64,000 nt of DNA from JAAXGI01 sp965206975 (GCA_965206975.1 OZ242253.1:2790001-2854000); one strand, 5' to 3'; positions 1 through 8,804 are shown, numbered from the stretch's first letter. The notes: generated from the letters alone by a model not told the origin. Numbers and translations: made by a program.

Positions 1-298
1 CGCCGATGTAGAGGTTGTCCTGATCGCGCAGCAGCGTGACCTCGGTTGCTTCGGAGGGGGTCGCGCCCGGGACCGGTTGGCGCTGTACAAGTGCGCCAAT
101 CGGTGGAGCGGACCGCCAGACCTCCTCGTCCAGCACGCCGTCCACACTGATTGACCCGGCGATCACCGTGACCTCGGCACTTCGGAGGGCGCCGGGCAGC
201 GGGCGTTCCTGCCCGGCAGCCGGACTGGCCGCTGCAAACGCCATCGACACGAGCGAGATGACCATCGGCAGGGTCGCGCGGGACAGGCAAAGAGGCAT
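1..298 (-). CDS. Secreted DUF5916 / CBM9-like protein, N-terminal part
   Basis: Partial gene running off the left edge. Translation from the ATG at 298 gives a signal peptide (hydrophobic MVISLVSMAFAAA, then SPAAGQ) followed by a typical carbohydrate-binding-module-9-like opening: IDG-type SVDGVLDEEVWRSAPP, then TEVTLLRDQDNLYIG. This order (dGxLDE.aW..A, then a D.dnLYIG strand) is the usual start of DUF5916 outer-membrane-associated proteins, which carry a CBM9-like domain before a beta-barrel-like region. Only about 99 residues are visible, so the full architecture is not shown. The role is unknown; in the family it is usually a cell-surface or outer-membrane protein. The plus-strand reading of the same bases shows no family resemblance. 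Confidence 0.6.
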   Translation of the reverse strand, partial: MPLCLSRATLPMVISLVSMAFAAASPAAGQERPLPGALRSAEVTVIAGSISVDGVLDEEVWRSAPPIGALVQRQPVPGATPSEATEVTLLRDQDNLYIG

Positions 299-702
299 TA
301 TGGAGGCGCTAGCGGCTGCGGGGACTGATTCGAGAAGACAGCATTGACCGTGACAACAACGGAAGATGATCCGGCGGCGGCAGAGCGGCAAACAGGTCGG
401 CCGGGCCTGCGTTTTCCTGATGTCCCGGCTTCCATGGACAGCTCACGTCGGTCCCCTATCGGATTGTGGCCGGAGCGGCGAGGACATGCCGGTGGTCCGG
501 CTGCTTGCCCAGTTCAGCGACCTGCCACCCACGAATCGCGGACCCGCTTCAGCGACGGTCAAGACGCAGTGGCTCTGGGGCTCGCGACGCCTACATCGTA
601 TGACTCTCTCGGGGCCTATGACAACGGCGGGTGGCGGTATCGACCTCAGGCACGCTAGCCCTCTCGCAACGGCCTCGATTGGCGACCGCTCATCTTATGG
701 AA
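299..702. other. Intergenic stretch without a recognised gene
   Basis: This divergent gap lies between the partial secreted-protein gene and the SPFH gene. Short open frames here (for example 344-658) show no recognisable motif, and I see no RNA gene. It should carry the promoters of both flanking genes; the end next to the SPFH gene is AT-richer and leads into a palindrome. Confidence 0.5.
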
Positions 703-723
703 AAGATATCTAAATGATATCTT
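703..723. promoter_or_regulatory. Operator-like inverted repeat upstream of SPFH gene
   Basis: Perfect inverted repeat AAGATATC - TAAAT - GATATCTT (8-bp arms, 5-bp spacer) in an AT-rich patch ending about 23 bp before the first possible ATG of the SPFH gene. Size and symmetry suit a dimeric regulator. The small ribbon-helix-helix protein encoded two genes on (1660-1887) is an obvious candidate binder, but that link is inference. Confidence 0.5.
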
Positions 724-726
724 AAA

Positions 727-774
727 GAAATCACAAGAGGGGACTATGATGAAATCACGGGAGGGGACTACGAT
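727..774 (+). repeat. Tandem 24-bp duplication of ribosome-binding/start region
   Basis: Two adjacent 24-bp units (727-750 and 751-774) read gaaatcac-aa/gg-gaggggacta-t/c-gat. Each carries a GAGGGG Shine-Dalgarno-like run followed by an in-frame start (ATG at 746/749 and at 773). The unit length is a multiple of three, so the duplication adds eight codons without changing frame. Confidence 0.7.
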
Positions 775-1639
775 GCAAGAGAAGCCGATCAAGGCGATCA
801 GCGGCGGGCTCGCGCTAATCGTGCTGCTGATTCCGCTCGTCTTGGGGATCGCGCTATTCGTCTGGGCCATTCGGAACGGCGGCGGACTCATGATCGCCAC
901 CAGCGTGCTGCTGGAGACCATCGTCGTCATTCTGTTGTTCGGCCTGTTCATGGTGAACCCGAACGAGGCGCGTATTCTGCAGTTGTTTGGCCGCTATGTG
1001 GGGACGGTGCACGAACCGGGTCTTCGATGGGCCAATCCGCTCTATACCAAGCGACGGATCTCGGTGCGGGTTCGAAATTTCGAAACGGAACGCTCCAAGG
1101 TCAACGACACCGACGGCAACCCCATAGAGATCGCCTCTGTGGTGGTCTGGAAGGTCGCGGATACCGCCGAGGCCTCCTTCGAAGTGGACGACTTCGTCAA
1201 CTTCGTGCACGTCCAGAGCGAGGCTGCGGTCCGCAACCTGGCAACGCGGTACCCGTATGACACACAGAAGGATGGGAAATTGTCCCTGCGCGGCGACACC
1301 GAGGAAATCGCTCGTCAACTGAAAACCGAGATACAAGGTCGGCTCCACACCGCAGGAGTAGAAGTGCTTGAAGCCCGGATCACACACTTGGCCTATGCCC
1401 CGGAAATCGCCTCGGCGATGCTTCAACGGCAACAGGCCGGGGCCATCATCGCCGCCCGAAGCCGGATCGTGGAGGGCGCTGTGGGCATGGTGCAGATGGC
1501 GCTAGAACAGCTGTCCAGCCAAGCCATCGTCAAGCTTGACGAAGAACGCAAGGCGGCCATGGTGAGCAATCTCCTGGTGGTGCTCTGCGGCGATAAGGGC
1601 ACCCAGCCGGTGCTGAACACCGGCACACTCTACCAGTAG
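746..1639 (+). CDS. SPFH-domain (stomatin/prohibitin-like) membrane protein
   Basis: 297-residue protein with two hydrophobic segments (about residues 20-40 and 46-68) followed by an SPFH/band-7 domain: NPNEARILQLFGRYVGTVHE, then a stretch with NDTDGNPIEIASVVVWKV and later GVEVLEARITHLAYA. The C-terminal part (AGAIIAARSRIVEGAVGM, LDEERKAAMVSNLLVV) is the helical coiled region usual for slipin/HflK-type proteins. Such proteins assemble as membrane microdomain scaffolds at the inner membrane; substrate or partner cannot be read from sequence. Starts at 746, 749 and 773 are all possible because the start region is duplicated; 773 has the best-spaced GGGAGGGG. It is followed by a ribbon-helix-helix gene 20 bp downstream, probably in the same transcript. 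Confidence 0.85.
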   Translation: MMKSREGTTMQEKPIKAISGGLALIVLLIPLVLGIALFVWAIRNGGGLMIATSVLLETIVVILLFGLFMVNPNEARILQLFGRYVGTVHEPGLRWANPLYTKRRISVRVRNFETERSKVNDTDGNPIEIASVVVWKVADTAEASFEVDDFVNFVHVQSEAAVRNLATRYPYDTQKDGKLSLRGDTEEIARQLKTEIQGRLHTAGVEVLEARITHLAYAPEIASAMLQRQQAGAIIAARSRIVEGAVGMVQMALEQLSSQAIVKLDEERKAAMVSNLLVVLCGDKGTQPVLNTGTLYQ

Positions 1640-1659
1640 CCGGATACCTGTCGTGCCAA

Positions 1660-1887
1660 GTGACGGAGTCGAATAGGCGGATGCCGGCTCGTAAGCCGTT
1701 CCTGTTGCGAACCGACCCGGAGATCCTATCGGCGCTACAGCGCTGGGCCGCCGACGAATTGCGTAGCGTCAATGGCCAGATCGACTACCTGCTGCGTCGC
1801 GCTCTGCGCCGAGCTGGGCGGCTCCCGGAACTGGAATCACCCGAAACGGCCGTCCCCGATGCGGATCCCTCTGACGCGGAGTCGTGA
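1660..1887 (+). CDS. Arc-like ribbon-helix-helix DNA-binding protein
   Basis: 75-residue protein starting with GTG at 1660 or, more simply, ATG at 1681. The core KPFLLRTDPEILSALQRWA then ELRSVNGQIDYLLRRAL matches the Arc/MetJ-type pattern: a short beta strand (KPFLLR), helix A and helix B with the SxNgqIdylLrrAL signature. Such proteins bind operators as dimers. The position 20 bp after the SPFH gene suggests co-transcription and autoregulation through the AAGATATC palindrome at 703-723 (inference). No toxin gene is visible beside it, so there is no basis for calling it an antitoxin. Confidence 0.75.
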   Translation: MTESNRRMPARKPFLLRTDPEILSALQRWAADELRSVNGQIDYLLRRALRRAGRLPELESPETAVPDADPSDAES

Positions 1888-1966
1888 CGGCAGAGCGTGT
1901 GCCGAAGCACGGCAAGAAGGTCGTGTAGGTTCAACTGGGACTGCGTGCTGGAGCCAGCCGCTTCCA

Positions 1967-4561
1967 TCAGTTCATCAAGACCGCTTCTTCGACCAACTGG
2001 CGCTGCTCGCGTTTGTGGCTGCCTGGCGATCCTGTCGCCGGACTGGCCGACTCTGGGCGGCAGACGACGCGGGAGAACGATCCGGGAAACCGCATTCGGA
2101 GGTGCCTCCAAGCGCCCATGTTCCTCGGCTCCTCCTGCACCCACCAGACTTCTGTGTCTCCGAACGGCGCCAAGGCGTCATTGATCGTTTCAAGGCTGAG
2201 GGGATAAAGTTGCTCGAAGCGGATGATGGCCAAGTCCCCTCGTCCGGCCTCTTCCCGAGCTGCCCGCAGGTCGTAGTAGAGTTTGCCGCTACAGGCCAGC
2301 ACACGCCGAACTCCGTTTGGTTCGACCTCCGGATCGTCGAGAATTCTTTGAAAGCGCCCTGCCGACATCTCGTCTAGGCTGGACACGACCTGAGGATGAC
2401 GCAGCAGACTCTTTGGTGACATCACAATCAGCGGCTTGCGCCACGGACGAACCATCTGACGGCGCAAGAGGTGGAAGTATTGCGCCGGTGTGGTTGGATT
2501 GACGACTTGGATGTTGTCCTCGGCTGCCAATTGCAGGAACCGTTCCAGTCTAGCACTCGAATGCTCGGGGCCCTGGCCCTCGAACCCGTGGGGTAGCAGC
2601 ATCACCAATCCGCTCCACAAGCTCCACTTGTCTTCGCCGCTGGAAATGAATTGATCGATGATCACCTGCGCGGCATTGACGAAGTCCCCGAACTGCGCCT
2701 CCCAAATGATCAGGCTGTCCGGGGATTCCAAGCTGTATCCGTATTCGAAGCCGAGCGGGCCGGCTTCCGATAGCGGGCTGTTGTGAATCTCGAAGTTACC
2801 TTGGCGGGGGGAGAGGTACTGGAGCGAAACATACGGGAATCCCGTTTCGGAATCGCGCACTACCGCGTGCCTATGCGCGAACGTGCCGCGCTCGCAGTCT
2901 TGGCCGGTTACACGCACTCGAAACCCTTCGAGCAGCAAGCTCCCAAGCGCCAGCGCCTCAGCACCCGCCCAATCGACCGGTCCGTTGCCGTTTGCCATTT
3001 CGGTACGCTGCTGGAGCCAGCGGACGATACGTCGATCCGGAACGACCTCCGCCGGCGTCTTGCCTAACTTCTGCAAGATTGCCCTGAGGCGATGCGTAGG
3101 CACGCCGGTATCGACTTCGGGAACTTGGGCGTCCGAGCCGCGGTTGTAGCCTGACCAATCGCCCGTCACCTGATCGCCAACGTAAATATAGTCCTCGCTT
3201 CTTGCCGAAGCCAATTCCGTCTCAAGGTGCTCGCGCCGCTCGATTGCGATCCGCTCGGCTTGCTCTTCAGCAATACCGCCTTGGCTCAGGAGGTGGCTCA
3301 GGTAGGCTTCTCGAACCGGTTTGCGCTGCTCGATGGCTTGATACATCAGCGGCTGAGTGAAGCGGGGATTATCCATCTCATTGTGGCCCCAGCGCCGGTA
3401 GCCGTACATATCGATCACGATGTCACGCTGATACTCGTTTCGAAAGTCAAGCGCGAGTCGGACCACCTGGGCCGTGGCTTCAGGGTCTTCTCCGTTCACG
3501 TGCAAAATGGGCACCTGCAGCATCTTGGCGATGCCGCTGGCGTAGATTGCCGAACGGGCTTGCCACTGGGTCGTTGTGAATCCGATTTGGTTGTTGACGA
3601 TGATGTGAACCGTCCCGCCGACAGAGTAGCCCGACAACTGACTCATGTTGAGCGTTTCCTGCACAACGCCTTCTCCCGCAAAGGCGGCGTCGCCGTGGAG
3701 CAGAACGCAGAGACCATGCTTTCGCTCCGTGTCGTCTTTCCGGTCCTGCCGGGCTCGCAGGCGGCCGACGGCGATGGGATCGACGAATTCGAGGTGGCTC
3801 GGATTGAAACACAGGGAAAGCCGGAGGTTCCCGCCTTGGGAACTCGTCCAATTCCCCCGGTAGCCGAGATGGTATTTCACGTCCCCCCGCCCTTCGTAAT
3901 GGACATGATCCGCATCGGCAAACTCACGGAAAATCTCCTGGGCGTTCTTACCGATGACATTGGTGAGGACGCTGAGGCGACCGCGGTGCGCCATGCCGAT
4001 GACGACGTCGTTGACTCCCTGCTCGCAGGCTCGCTCGAACAGCAAGTCGAGTAGCGGAATCAAGGTCTCGCAGCCCTCTAGCGAAAAGCTTTTTGCGCCG
4101 ACGAATTTTTTTTGGACGAATTCCTCAAAGATCGTGGCGTCGGTCAGCTTGGTCAGGATCCGCAACTTGCGTGCCAACGAGAGGTTGACACGGTTGCCGG
4201 CGGGTTCCATCCGGCGCTGGAGCCACTCGCGTATCCCCAGATCGTCGATCTGCATGAATTGTACGCCGATCGAACGCGTGTACGTTTCGCGGAGCCGTTC
4301 GACGACTTCCCGAGGGGTGTCCAGCCCGCAGCCTGAAAGCGTCTTCGGCGAGATCTTCTTGTCCATGTCTCGCGGACGGAGACCGTGGTAGGCCGGATCC
4401 AATTCGGGGCCCTCGCCAGGGGCGAGTTCCAAAGGATCAAAGTGGGCAGCCCTATGGCCCTGGACCCGGTAGGCCCTGACGAGCTTGTCGACGCAGTGCT
4501 GGACGGCCGCCGCGACGGGGAGCTCTTCTCTTGGATGCGGCGCGTCAAATGATCCGTTCAC
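1967..4561 (-). CDS. sucA: 2-oxoglutarate dehydrogenase E1 component (N-terminally short)
   Basis: 864-residue thiamine-diphosphate enzyme of the TCA cycle that decarboxylates 2-oxoglutarate and passes the succinyl group to E2. Visible signatures: AYRVQGHRAAHFDPL near residue 30, VIGMAHRGRLSVLTNVIGK, CFNPSHLEFVDPIAVG, the cofactor-binding GDAAFAGEGVVQETLNMS and VNNQIGFTT, and GTFAHRHAVV. The usual enzyme is about 930 residues with the AYR-x-RGH motif near residue 100, so roughly 70 N-terminal residues (the E2-binding tail) are missing from this frame. The start is GTG at 4561, overlapping the stop of an upstream 62-codon frame (GTGA). No sucB/E2 or lpd gene lies nearby, so it is an orphan in an accessory region. 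Confidence 0.85.
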   Translation of the reverse strand: MNGSFDAPHPREELPVAAAVQHCVDKLVRAYRVQGHRAAHFDPLELAPGEGPELDPAYHGLRPRDMDKKISPKTLSGCGLDTPREVVERLRETYTRSIGVQFMQIDDLGIREWLQRRMEPAGNRVNLSLARKLRILTKLTDATIFEEFVQKKFVGAKSFSLEGCETLIPLLDLLFERACEQGVNDVVIGMAHRGRLSVLTNVIGKNAQEIFREFADADHVHYEGRGDVKYHLGYRGNWTSSQGGNLRLSLCFNPSHLEFVDPIAVGRLRARQDRKDDTERKHGLCVLLHGDAAFAGEGVVQETLNMSQLSGYSVGGTVHIIVNNQIGFTTTQWQARSAIYASGIAKMLQVPILHVNGEDPEATAQVVRLALDFRNEYQRDIVIDMYGYRRWGHNEMDNPRFTQPLMYQAIEQRKPVREAYLSHLLSQGGIAEEQAERIAIERREHLETELASARSEDYIYVGDQVTGDWSGYNRGSDAQVPEVDTGVPTHRLRAILQKLGKTPAEVVPDRRIVRWLQQRTEMANGNGPVDWAGAEALALGSLLLEGFRVRVTGQDCERGTFAHRHAVVRDSETGFPYVSLQYLSPRQGNFEIHNSPLSEAGPLGFEYGYSLESPDSLIIWEAQFGDFVNAAQVIIDQFISSGEDKWSLWSGLVMLLPHGFEGQGPEHSSARLERFLQLAAEDNIQVVNPTTPAQYFHLLRRQMVRPWRKPLIVMSPKSLLRHPQVVSSLDEMSAGRFQRILDDPEVEPNGVRRVLACSGKLYYDLRAAREEAGRGDLAIIRFEQLYPLSLETINDALAPFGDTEVWWVQEEPRNMGAWRHLRMRFPGSFSRVVCRPESASPATGSPGSHKREQRQLVEEAVLMN

Positions 4562-4746
4562 TGGTCCCTCGGTAGGTGCGCCATCCGGCCCAGCACTCCG
4601 ACCTGACAGAGGGCTCCCTGTAAGGCATCCAAGTCGGTTGTGTAGGCAGCGAACAGCTCCTCAACGGCTACGATGTCAATGAGTGAGCAAGCTGGTCGGG
4701 GTCGCATATGGCTGATCAATGACTGATGGACGAGAGCCACTCTCAC
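4558..4746 (-). other. 62-codon frame upstream of sucA, possible shifted N-terminus
   Basis: A short frame in another phase ends in TGA overlapping the GTG start of sucA. It contains VEELFAAYTTDLDAL, which loosely resembles the E1 N-terminal tail pattern (I-E-x-L-Y-x-x-Y-L-x-D). If that is real, the ancestral sucA continued here and a frameshift near 4560 split it. Alternatively it is a coupled leader peptide or chance. The similarity is weak. Confidence 0.3.
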
Positions 4747-5136
4747 CAGCGAGGATAGCCTGTGCGGTGTGATGAATCCAGTTGGAAAGTCTCAACCTCT
4801 ACCTGCCAGCACGTCGGCCCTGCAGCAGCCCGGGCACTCGCTTCGGATCCGCTGCCAGGGAGACTCCGGGCCGTTGCATCTCGATCGCGCGCGGCGTTAA
4901 GGGTCCCGACCTGCCAGTTCACGCAACGCTCGGGCAGGCTGCCAGTTTCAGCCTGGGGAAGCGGTCGGGGACTGTCGAACGCAACCCGGGCCTGTTCGCC
5001 GACATGGACACTCAGGGCCGTGGGATGTCAGGTCCGTTCTTGACCTCCTTCTTCCAGGGGTCTATGACTGAGGCGGTTCGCGCTGAGGAGTGGTAGGGCG
5101 CGCATCGAACAGGAGCCTGACGGGCGGGGAGAACGC
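4747..5136. other. Intergenic region between divergent genes
   Basis: Divergent spacer between the sucA side (minus) and the propeller gene at 5137 (plus). Open frames here overlap each other and show no known motif. It should hold both promoters, but no strong -10/-35 pair stands out. Confidence 0.4.
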
Positions 5137-6357
5137 ATGTACAGACGACCGGTTTGGGCGAGAGCTTTGATGGTGGCGGGCTTTCTCGGAGCCCTCGTTC
5201 TGGTCGGGCGCAACGGAAGCCTTGGGGCGCAGGTGCAGCCCGCTCAGATGGCGCCGACTACGGGCAGCTACGACGTGGTAGTGAACTGGCCCAGGCCCCT
5301 GCCGGACGCCTTCCCCGGTGAGCACGACGGGTGGACGTGGGGGTCGGGGTCTGCCGTGTTCGCGGAGAGCGTGGACAAGGTTTGGGTGGCACAGCGGGCC
5401 GAGATCGAGCTGCCTCCCGGCGCGGAGCCGTGGATCTGCGCATGCCTGCTGAACCCCCGCCGGACGAACACGGGCCGACGCCCCTACGCGGGGGAAGCGA
5501 GGGGCTACGATATGCGGCGTCACCATATCGTCTTCGCTGTCGACCGCAACGGTGAGACGATCGAGGAGTGGCTGCAGTGGGACGACTTTCTGGCCCCCTC
5601 GACAGGCATTGCGCGGGGCCCGCACAAGCTCCTCATCAATCCGTACGACGCTGAGAAGCATATCTGGATCGTGGACGACGACCTGCACGTGATTAACGTC
5701 TTCACGAACGACGGGAGCCGCCTCGTCAGGACTCTGGGGGAGCGGGGCGTGCCTGGGCGCGGCCCGAACAACTTCAACCGCCCGACCGATATCGCGTGGC
5801 TCCCCGACGGCACGTTCTTCGTCGCCGACGGCTACGCCGGAACGCGGGTAGCCAAGTACGACGGTGACTTCAACTTCCTGATGGATTGGGGCCAGCCCCC
5901 CGTCGATCCCGACAATCCCGGCCCCTACGAGTTCTGGTCGGTTCACAGCATCGGCATTAGCCGTGACCGAAGGATCTTCGTCGCGGACCGCGAGCACAGC
6001 CGGATGCAGGTCTTCGACGAGAATGGCAATTTCCTGGACATGTGGCCGACGGGCTACGAGTCGGCTGTACTCACACACATTGTCACGGAGGATGATTACG
6101 TGTGGGTGGCGGACTGGAACACGGATAGGATCATCAAGTTTGACCTTGAGGGGAGGTACCAGCTCGCCATGGGTGGGCCGGGGCCTCAACCCGGCCAGTT
6201 CGACGGAGTGCACCAAATTCACGTGGACGAAGAGGGTAACCTGTATGTGACCGAGGTCTCCAACGACCGTTCGCAGATGTTCAGACCCCGCCCCGGCGCC
6301 GACCCCGAGACCCTGATCCACCGGCGGGTCGGCGAGGGCCCGGTCCGCTTCCCGTAA
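5137..6357 (+). CDS. Exported NHL-repeat six-bladed beta-propeller protein
   Basis: 406 residues with an N-terminal signal or anchor (ALMVAGFLGALVLVGRNGSL, then GAQ). The body has repeated NHL-type blades: KHIWIVDDDLHVINVFTNDG, RPTDIAWLPDGTFFVADGY, VHSIGISRDRRIFVADREH with SRMQVFDENG, THIVTEDDYVWVADWNTDR and VHQIHVDEEGNLYVTEV. This layout is shared with peptidyl-alpha-hydroxyglycine-lyase-like and other six-bladed propellers exported to the periplasm. No catalytic assignment can be made. The gene is 28 bp upstream of a small secreted SH3-like gene, probably an operon. A related propeller lipoprotein lies at 28.5-29.8 kb. Confidence 0.8.
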   Translation: MYRRPVWARALMVAGFLGALVLVGRNGSLGAQVQPAQMAPTTGSYDVVVNWPRPLPDAFPGEHDGWTWGSGSAVFAESVDKVWVAQRAEIELPPGAEPWICACLLNPRRTNTGRRPYAGEARGYDMRRHHIVFAVDRNGETIEEWLQWDDFLAPSTGIARGPHKLLINPYDAEKHIWIVDDDLHVINVFTNDGSRLVRTLGERGVPGRGPNNFNRPTDIAWLPDGTFFVADGYAGTRVAKYDGDFNFLMDWGQPPVDPDNPGPYEFWSVHSIGISRDRRIFVADREHSRMQVFDENGNFLDMWPTGYESAVLTHIVTEDDYVWVADWNTDRIIKFDLEGRYQLAMGGPGPQPGQFDGVHQIHVDEEGNLYVTEVSNDRSQMFRPRPGADPETLIHRRVGEGPVRFP

Positions 6358-6385
6358 CGAACACGCCCGGACGAGACAAACGAAC

Positions 6386-6730
6386 ATGATCGGTGACGCG
6401 CTTGCCTGGTGTCGACGAGCCACGGAGCCTCTGCTCCTCGTGGCCATTAGTTGCATAGTTTTGGCGGAGCGGGCCTCTGCCCAGGAGCAGAGCCTGGGCC
6501 GTGCCCGGGTTCCAACGAGCCATGCCAACGTGCACATGGGCTCGAGCACGAGTCAGCAGGTGCTCTGGCTAGCTCCGGAGGGTACCGTGCTCGAGGTCGT
6601 CGATCGCCGGGGAGAATGGGTGGCGGTCCGACTCACGCCGGACATGCGAGAGAGAGGAATCGTCTTGCGCTGGTACCGGAACGAGGACCAAGGGTGGATG
6701 CACGAGTCGACCGTCGAGCTGATTGAATAG
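6386..6730 (+). CDS. Small secreted SH3-like domain protein
   Basis: 114 residues. A signal peptide (PLLLVAISCIVLAERASAQ) is followed by a bacterial SH3-like domain: ANVHMGSSTSQQVLWLAPEG, TVLEVVDRRGEWVAV and DQGWMHESTVELIE. That matches the SH3_3 pattern N-V-x-x-x-x-S-x-x-x-x-V, then G-x-x-x-x-V, then W-x-x-V. Such domains usually bind peptidoglycan or peptide segments in the periplasm. It follows the propeller gene with a 28-bp gap, so co-expression is likely. Confidence 0.7.
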   Translation: MIGDALAWCRRATEPLLLVAISCIVLAERASAQEQSLGRARVPTSHANVHMGSSTSQQVLWLAPEGTVLEVVDRRGEWVAVRLTPDMRERGIVLRWYRNEDQGWMHESTVELIE

Positions 6731-7251
6731 ACCCCCCGCCCCGGTTGCTCGGCGGACGGAATGTCACAGTGACCATAGCCCGGTGCTCTACGCGCCGCCG
6801 TTCCCATCTCGTCGGCAATCCTAGCCGACCGAGGAGGTCTTACACGTTCTGCAACGCCTTGAGACGCTCACAACGTCCCTTGTTATCGACGTCCACCCGG
6901 TGTACTCCGGGGAAATTCTTATAGAGTGGTCGTCGAACTCACCAAATACGCTGTAAATGATTGATAGCAATAGCGTATTGGCCTAGAGTCACTCGACATG
7001 CCCCCAGAGTTGCCCCTAAGGCCATAATGCCATCTCATCAGGCGCGGGTGACGCCGTTACTCGACACCGATAAGAATATGCACCGGACTTCTCAGCCAAC
7101 CAAGCCATCAGAAAAGTCAGTCGCTGTCGCGGAGAATGGTCGCCTCCTGCATTGATGGCCTGGAGTACCTCCGAAATGACAGGCGGCATCCGGATGGACC
7201 GACTGGTATCAAGGTACAGACCAGTGAGTGGCGCGCCACTCGTTCCCTCTC
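6731..7251. other. Intergenic region left of the IS3-family element
   Basis: No credible gene. It contains an imperfect inverted repeat at 6942-6981: CCAAATACGCT, an AT-rich middle, then AGCGTATTGG (8-bp perfect core plus CCA/TGG). This could be a terminator for the upstream operon or an old recombination site; there is no T-run next to it. Confidence 0.45.
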
Positions 7252-7335
7252 TGCCAATATCAGTGGGACACCTGGCACCTTTGGAATTACTGAAGGGGGC
7301 GGAGGTGGATGGCGATGGTAGAGGGGAGAGATACG

Positions 7336-7803
7336 ATGATTGGTATGGGTGTGGGTGCTCGGGCCCTGGGGGGCGAGGAGCGTAGCGGCGAGGCCGCCGG
7401 GGCCCGAGTCGCCGAGCGGAATCGGGCTCGGGATCCGGAGGTGGTGGCCAAGCCGACCCGCCGGCAGTTCACCGCGGAGTACAAGCTCAGGATCCTGGAA
7501 GAGACCGACCGGTGCTCGGAGCCCGGCGAGGTTGGGCGGATCGTGCGTCGGGAGGGTCTGTACAGCTCTCATCTCACGGCATGGCGAAAGGCACGGCGCG
7601 AGGGCTCTCTGAAGGGCCTGACGCCGAAGCGGCGGGGCCGCAAGCCGGCCCGCCGCAACTCCCTCCAGAAGAGGGTGGATGAGCTCGAGGCCGAAGTGGC
7701 CCGGCTCGAGAAGCAGCTTGCCACGGCGGAAACGATCCTGGAAGTCCAGGGAAAAGTTGCCGGGCTGCCGGGGTTGAGCTTCGACAGCGGAAAGAACTCC
7801 TGA
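7336..7803 (+). CDS. IS3-family transposase OrfA
   Basis: 155-residue helix-turn-helix protein. RRQFTAEYKLRILEETDRC opens the domain, then GLYSSHLTAWRKARREG gives the recognition-helix region, and a leucine-rich coiled coil follows (LQKRVDELEAEVARLEKQL). It binds the IS ends and helps assemble OrfB. The ATG at 7336 is chosen because GAGGGGAGAG lies just upstream; an in-frame ATG at 7309 lacks such a site. It ends in TGATG, overlapping the OrfB start by one base, so coupling is likely and no slippery heptamer is seen. Confidence 0.85.
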   Translation: MIGMGVGARALGGEERSGEAAGARVAERNRARDPEVVAKPTRRQFTAEYKLRILEETDRCSEPGEVGRIVRREGLYSSHLTAWRKARREGSLKGLTPKRRGRKPARRNSLQKRVDELEAEVARLEKQLATAETILEVQGKVAGLPGLSFDSGKNS

Positions 7804-8804
7804 TGGCCGCTGCCTCCCTGGCTCGGGAGGTCGGCGCCGCGCCGGCGTGCCGGGCACTGGGTGTGGCGCGTGCCACGTTCTACCGGCGCCGTAAGCCCAC
7901 GACCGGGCACCAGCAGCCCAGGCAGCACCCCGCCCGGGCTCTCGATGAATCCGAGCGCGAGAAGGTGCGTGAGACCCTCGCTTGCCCGCGCTTCGTCGAC
8001 CGATCTCCCGCCGAGGTTGTGGCCACCCTCCTCGACGAGGGCGAGTACCTCTGCTCAGAACGCACGATGTACAGGATCCTCCAGGAGGATCACCCCGTGC
8101 GTGAGCGGCGCAGTCAGCTCACGCATCCCGCCTACACGAAGCCCCAGCTCGTGGCCACGGCACCGAACCAGACCTGGTCGTGGGACATCACCCGGCTTCT
8201 CGGACCCGAGAAGTGGTCGTACTTCTACCTCTACGTCCTCATCGACATCTTCAGCCGGTACGTGGTCGGATGGATGGTCGCCGCCCGCGAGAACTCCGCG
8301 CTCGCCAGCCGGCTCATCCAGGAGAGCTGCCTCAAGCAGGATGTCCAGCCCGAGACGCTGACCCTGCACTCCGACCGCGGGGCCCCGATGACCAGCAAGT
8401 GCACGGCCCAGCTGCTCGCCGACCTCGGGATCACCCGCTCGCTCAGCCGTCCCCGGGTCAGCGACGACAACCCCTTCTCGGAGGCGCACTTCAAGACCGT
8501 CAAATACTACCCCGACTTCCCCGGACGCTTCGCCGACATCGGCGCGGCGATCGACTTCTGCCGATCCTTCTTCCCTTGGTACAACCATGAGCATCGCCAC
8601 GGCGGAATCGCGATGCTCACCCCGGCTGATGTCCATCACGACCGAGCCCGTGACGTGCTCGCCCAGCGTGAGCGCACTCTCCAGCAGGCGTGGTCCGAAC
8701 ACCCTGAACGCTTCGTGCAGGGAATCCCCACGCCCCAGCCTCTCCCAACGGAGGTCTGGATCAATCCACCAGCTGCGGCTCCGACACCGCAGCCTGCTCA
8801 CTAA
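7803..8804 (+). CDS. IS3-family transposase OrfB (DDE integrase)
   Basis: 333 residues with an rve integrase core. The catalytic triad is visible: D in WSWDITRLLGPEKWSYFY, D in LTLHSDRGAPM, and E in NPFSEAHFKTVKYYP. The IS3-typical end WYNHEHRHGGIAMLTPADVH is present. The N-terminal part (ACRALGVARATFYRRRKP) is the HTH_21-type region. The frame is open throughout, so the element may still be functional. It catalyses strand transfer during transposition. Confidence 0.9.
   Translation: MAAASLAREVGAAPACRALGVARATFYRRRKPTTGHQQPRQHPARALDESEREKVRETLACPRFVDRSPAEVVATLLDEGEYLCSERTMYRILQEDHPVRERRSQLTHPAYTKPQLVATAPNQTWSWDITRLLGPEKWSYFYLYVLIDIFSRYVVGWMVAARENSALASRLIQESCLKQDVQPETLTLHSDRGAPMTSKCTAQLLADLGITRSLSRPRVSDDNPFSEAHFKTVKYYPDFPGRFADIGAAIDFCRSFFPWYNHEHRHGGIAMLTPADVHHDRARDVLAQRERTLQQAWSEHPERFVQGIPTPQPLPTEVWINPPAAAPTPQPAH

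Noticed and set aside
1660..1887. Antitoxin of a toxin-antitoxin pair
   Set aside because: Ribbon-helix-helix fold fits, but no toxin gene lies beside it; the neighbour is an SPFH membrane protein.
3227..4054. 275-codon plus-strand open frame
   Set aside because: Antisense of sucA, no recognisable domain.
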